A stretch of DNA of 64,000 nt, taken from contig CBIHON010000026.1 in assembly GCA_966211965.1 (NCBI GenBank), forward strand, positions 14,760 through 78,759. The letters run 5' to 3'. The stretch is from CBIHON01 sp966211965 (lineage in GTDB: Bacteria > Pseudomonadota > Gammaproteobacteria > Burkholderiales > Burkholderiaceae_D). This document shows, piece by piece, positions 63,295-64,000 of the stretch. A program made the translations under genes and the position numbers. The notes under the pieces are model-generated. The model saw only the letters and a list, made by a program, of their open reading frames with translations. It was not told the DNA's origin and ran no database searches. Within the stretch, counting starts at the first letter, position 1. Each line of letters starts with the position of its first letter.

Positions 63295-63840
63295 TCACGG
63301 GGCAGGATAACTCACCTCAAGAATCACCAGCTCTTCAATCCCCGCCGGCGTTTTCAAGGTGACCGAATCCCCCTCGCGCGCCTTGGTCAGCGCCCGCGCC
63401 ACTGGAGATACCCAACTGATTTTCCCGTTCAAGGGATCAAGCTCATCGATCCCGAGTATAGTCACGGTACGCTGTTCACCGGCCTGGTTCTCATAGGTCA
63501 CGGTAGCGCCGAAAAAAACCTGGTCGCTGCCGCTGTGCACGCTCGGATCAACCACCTCCGCCAAGTCCAGACGCTTGGTCAGAAACCGGATGCGGCGGTC
63601 GATTTCGCGCAGCCGGCGCTTGCCATAGATATAGTCGCCATTCTCGGAGCGATCGCCGTTGGAGGCCGCCCAGTGCACGATACGCACCACTTCGGGCCGA
63701 TCAACATCGATCAGGTGCAGCAATTCATCCTTGAGGCGCTTATGCCCTTGCGGCGTGATGTAGTTCCTGGCCCCCGGCGGAATCGGCGGCGCCCCGCCAT
63801 CGTCATCGTCGTCTTCCGGTGTGTTTGCAGATGTATTCAT
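63295..63840 (-). CDS. greB: Transcription elongation factor GreB
   Basis: The 181-residue factor stimulates transcript cleavage by stalled RNA polymerase. It has the coiled-coil N-terminal domain with NYITPQGHKRLKDELLHLI and SNGDRSENGDYIYGKRRLRE (the two acidic residues at the tip lie in DRSENGDY), and a C-terminal FKBP-like domain (FFGATVTYENQAGEQRTVTI; GDSVTLKTPAGIEELVILEV). The N-terminus carries a run DDDDD not usual in GreB. ATG 63840 is used; the frame extends upstream without conserved sequence. It converges with spoT with only 7 bases between stops. The bases 63841-64000 show no gene. Confidence 0.94.
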   Translation of the reverse strand: MNTSANTPEDDDDDGGAPPIPPGARNYITPQGHKRLKDELLHLIDVDRPEVVRIVHWAASNGDRSENGDYIYGKRRLREIDRRIRFLTKRLDLAEVVDPSVHSGSDQVFFGATVTYENQAGEQRTVTILGIDELDPLNGKISWVSPVARALTKAREGDSVTLKTPAGIEELVILEVSYPAP

Positions 63841-64000
63841 TTTGTCTATTGTAACGGCGCGGGCAAGGATCTGCAGCGCGAGCTCTTGGCCGGTCTGATA
63901 GACTTGTTTGATTTGCCAGCTGTCCAACATTTCGGACTGGAATCCCTCTAGAGCATTTTTAGCCTGACCGTGCGGAGTCAAGGTCAGGCCGAGGAGCGGA

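Overview
The window looks like a chromosomal segment of a betaproteobacterium of the Burkholderiales, most likely Oxalobacteraceae (Herbaspirillum/Collimonas-type). The main grounds are the housekeeping run yicC-gmk-rpoZ-spoT facing greB, the rph-rdgB-hemW run, and GC-rich codon use. This placement is inferred from gene order and protein character; no search was run.

Layout. 1-4.8 kb: a peptide-type ABC importer (substrate-binding protein cut by the window edge, two permeases, fused double ATPase). 5.2-7.7 kb: fabI and an RhlE-type DEAD-box helicase. 7.8-11.4 kb: an EgtB-family gene resembling selenoneine synthase SenA, divergent from selD, then a GT2 glycosyltransferase with a TPR tail. 11.4-13.5 kb: leuA behind a consensus promoter and a tiny leucine-rich leader ORF that appears to start at the transcription start itself. 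13.5-15.1 kb: accessory genes, including a protein with AP2-like modules.

15.1-30.4 kb is a type VI secretion effector island read on the minus strand: an unknown gene interrupted at a C7 tract, vgrG with a glycine-rich tail, two nearly identical 4.4-kb PAAR/RHS genes with unrelated toxin tips, candidate immunity genes, and broken orphan RHS tips. 30.6-33.2 kb: a lone CheY-like receiver between two related non-coding sequences, a broken phage-tail-like gene and a YegD-type Hsp70.

33.4-40.3 kb: ergothioneine genes egtB and egtD with an extra methyltransferase between them, divergent from an ABC transporter of the type annotated as putative selenate uptake. With senA/selD about 25 kb away, the window holds selenium uptake, selenium activation, hercynine synthesis and hercynine sulfurisation/selenation. 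The SenA-like protein has Arg and Tyr where two of the three EgtB iron-binding histidines should be.

40.3-49.5 kb: repeat-rich DNA, a DUF1501/DUF1800 pair, a small unknown gene, and a PhnD-like binding protein beside a large hybrid histidine kinase. 49.5-53.6 kb: gene remnants (3' end of a U32 peptidase, truncated hpxZ), a GntR regulator, small enzymes and a HAF-repeat secreted protein. 53.9-64 kb: tRNA-Ser(UGA) with its promoter, hemW-rdgB-rph, a kinase/phosphatase pair, and yicC-gmk-rpoZ-spoT with greB.
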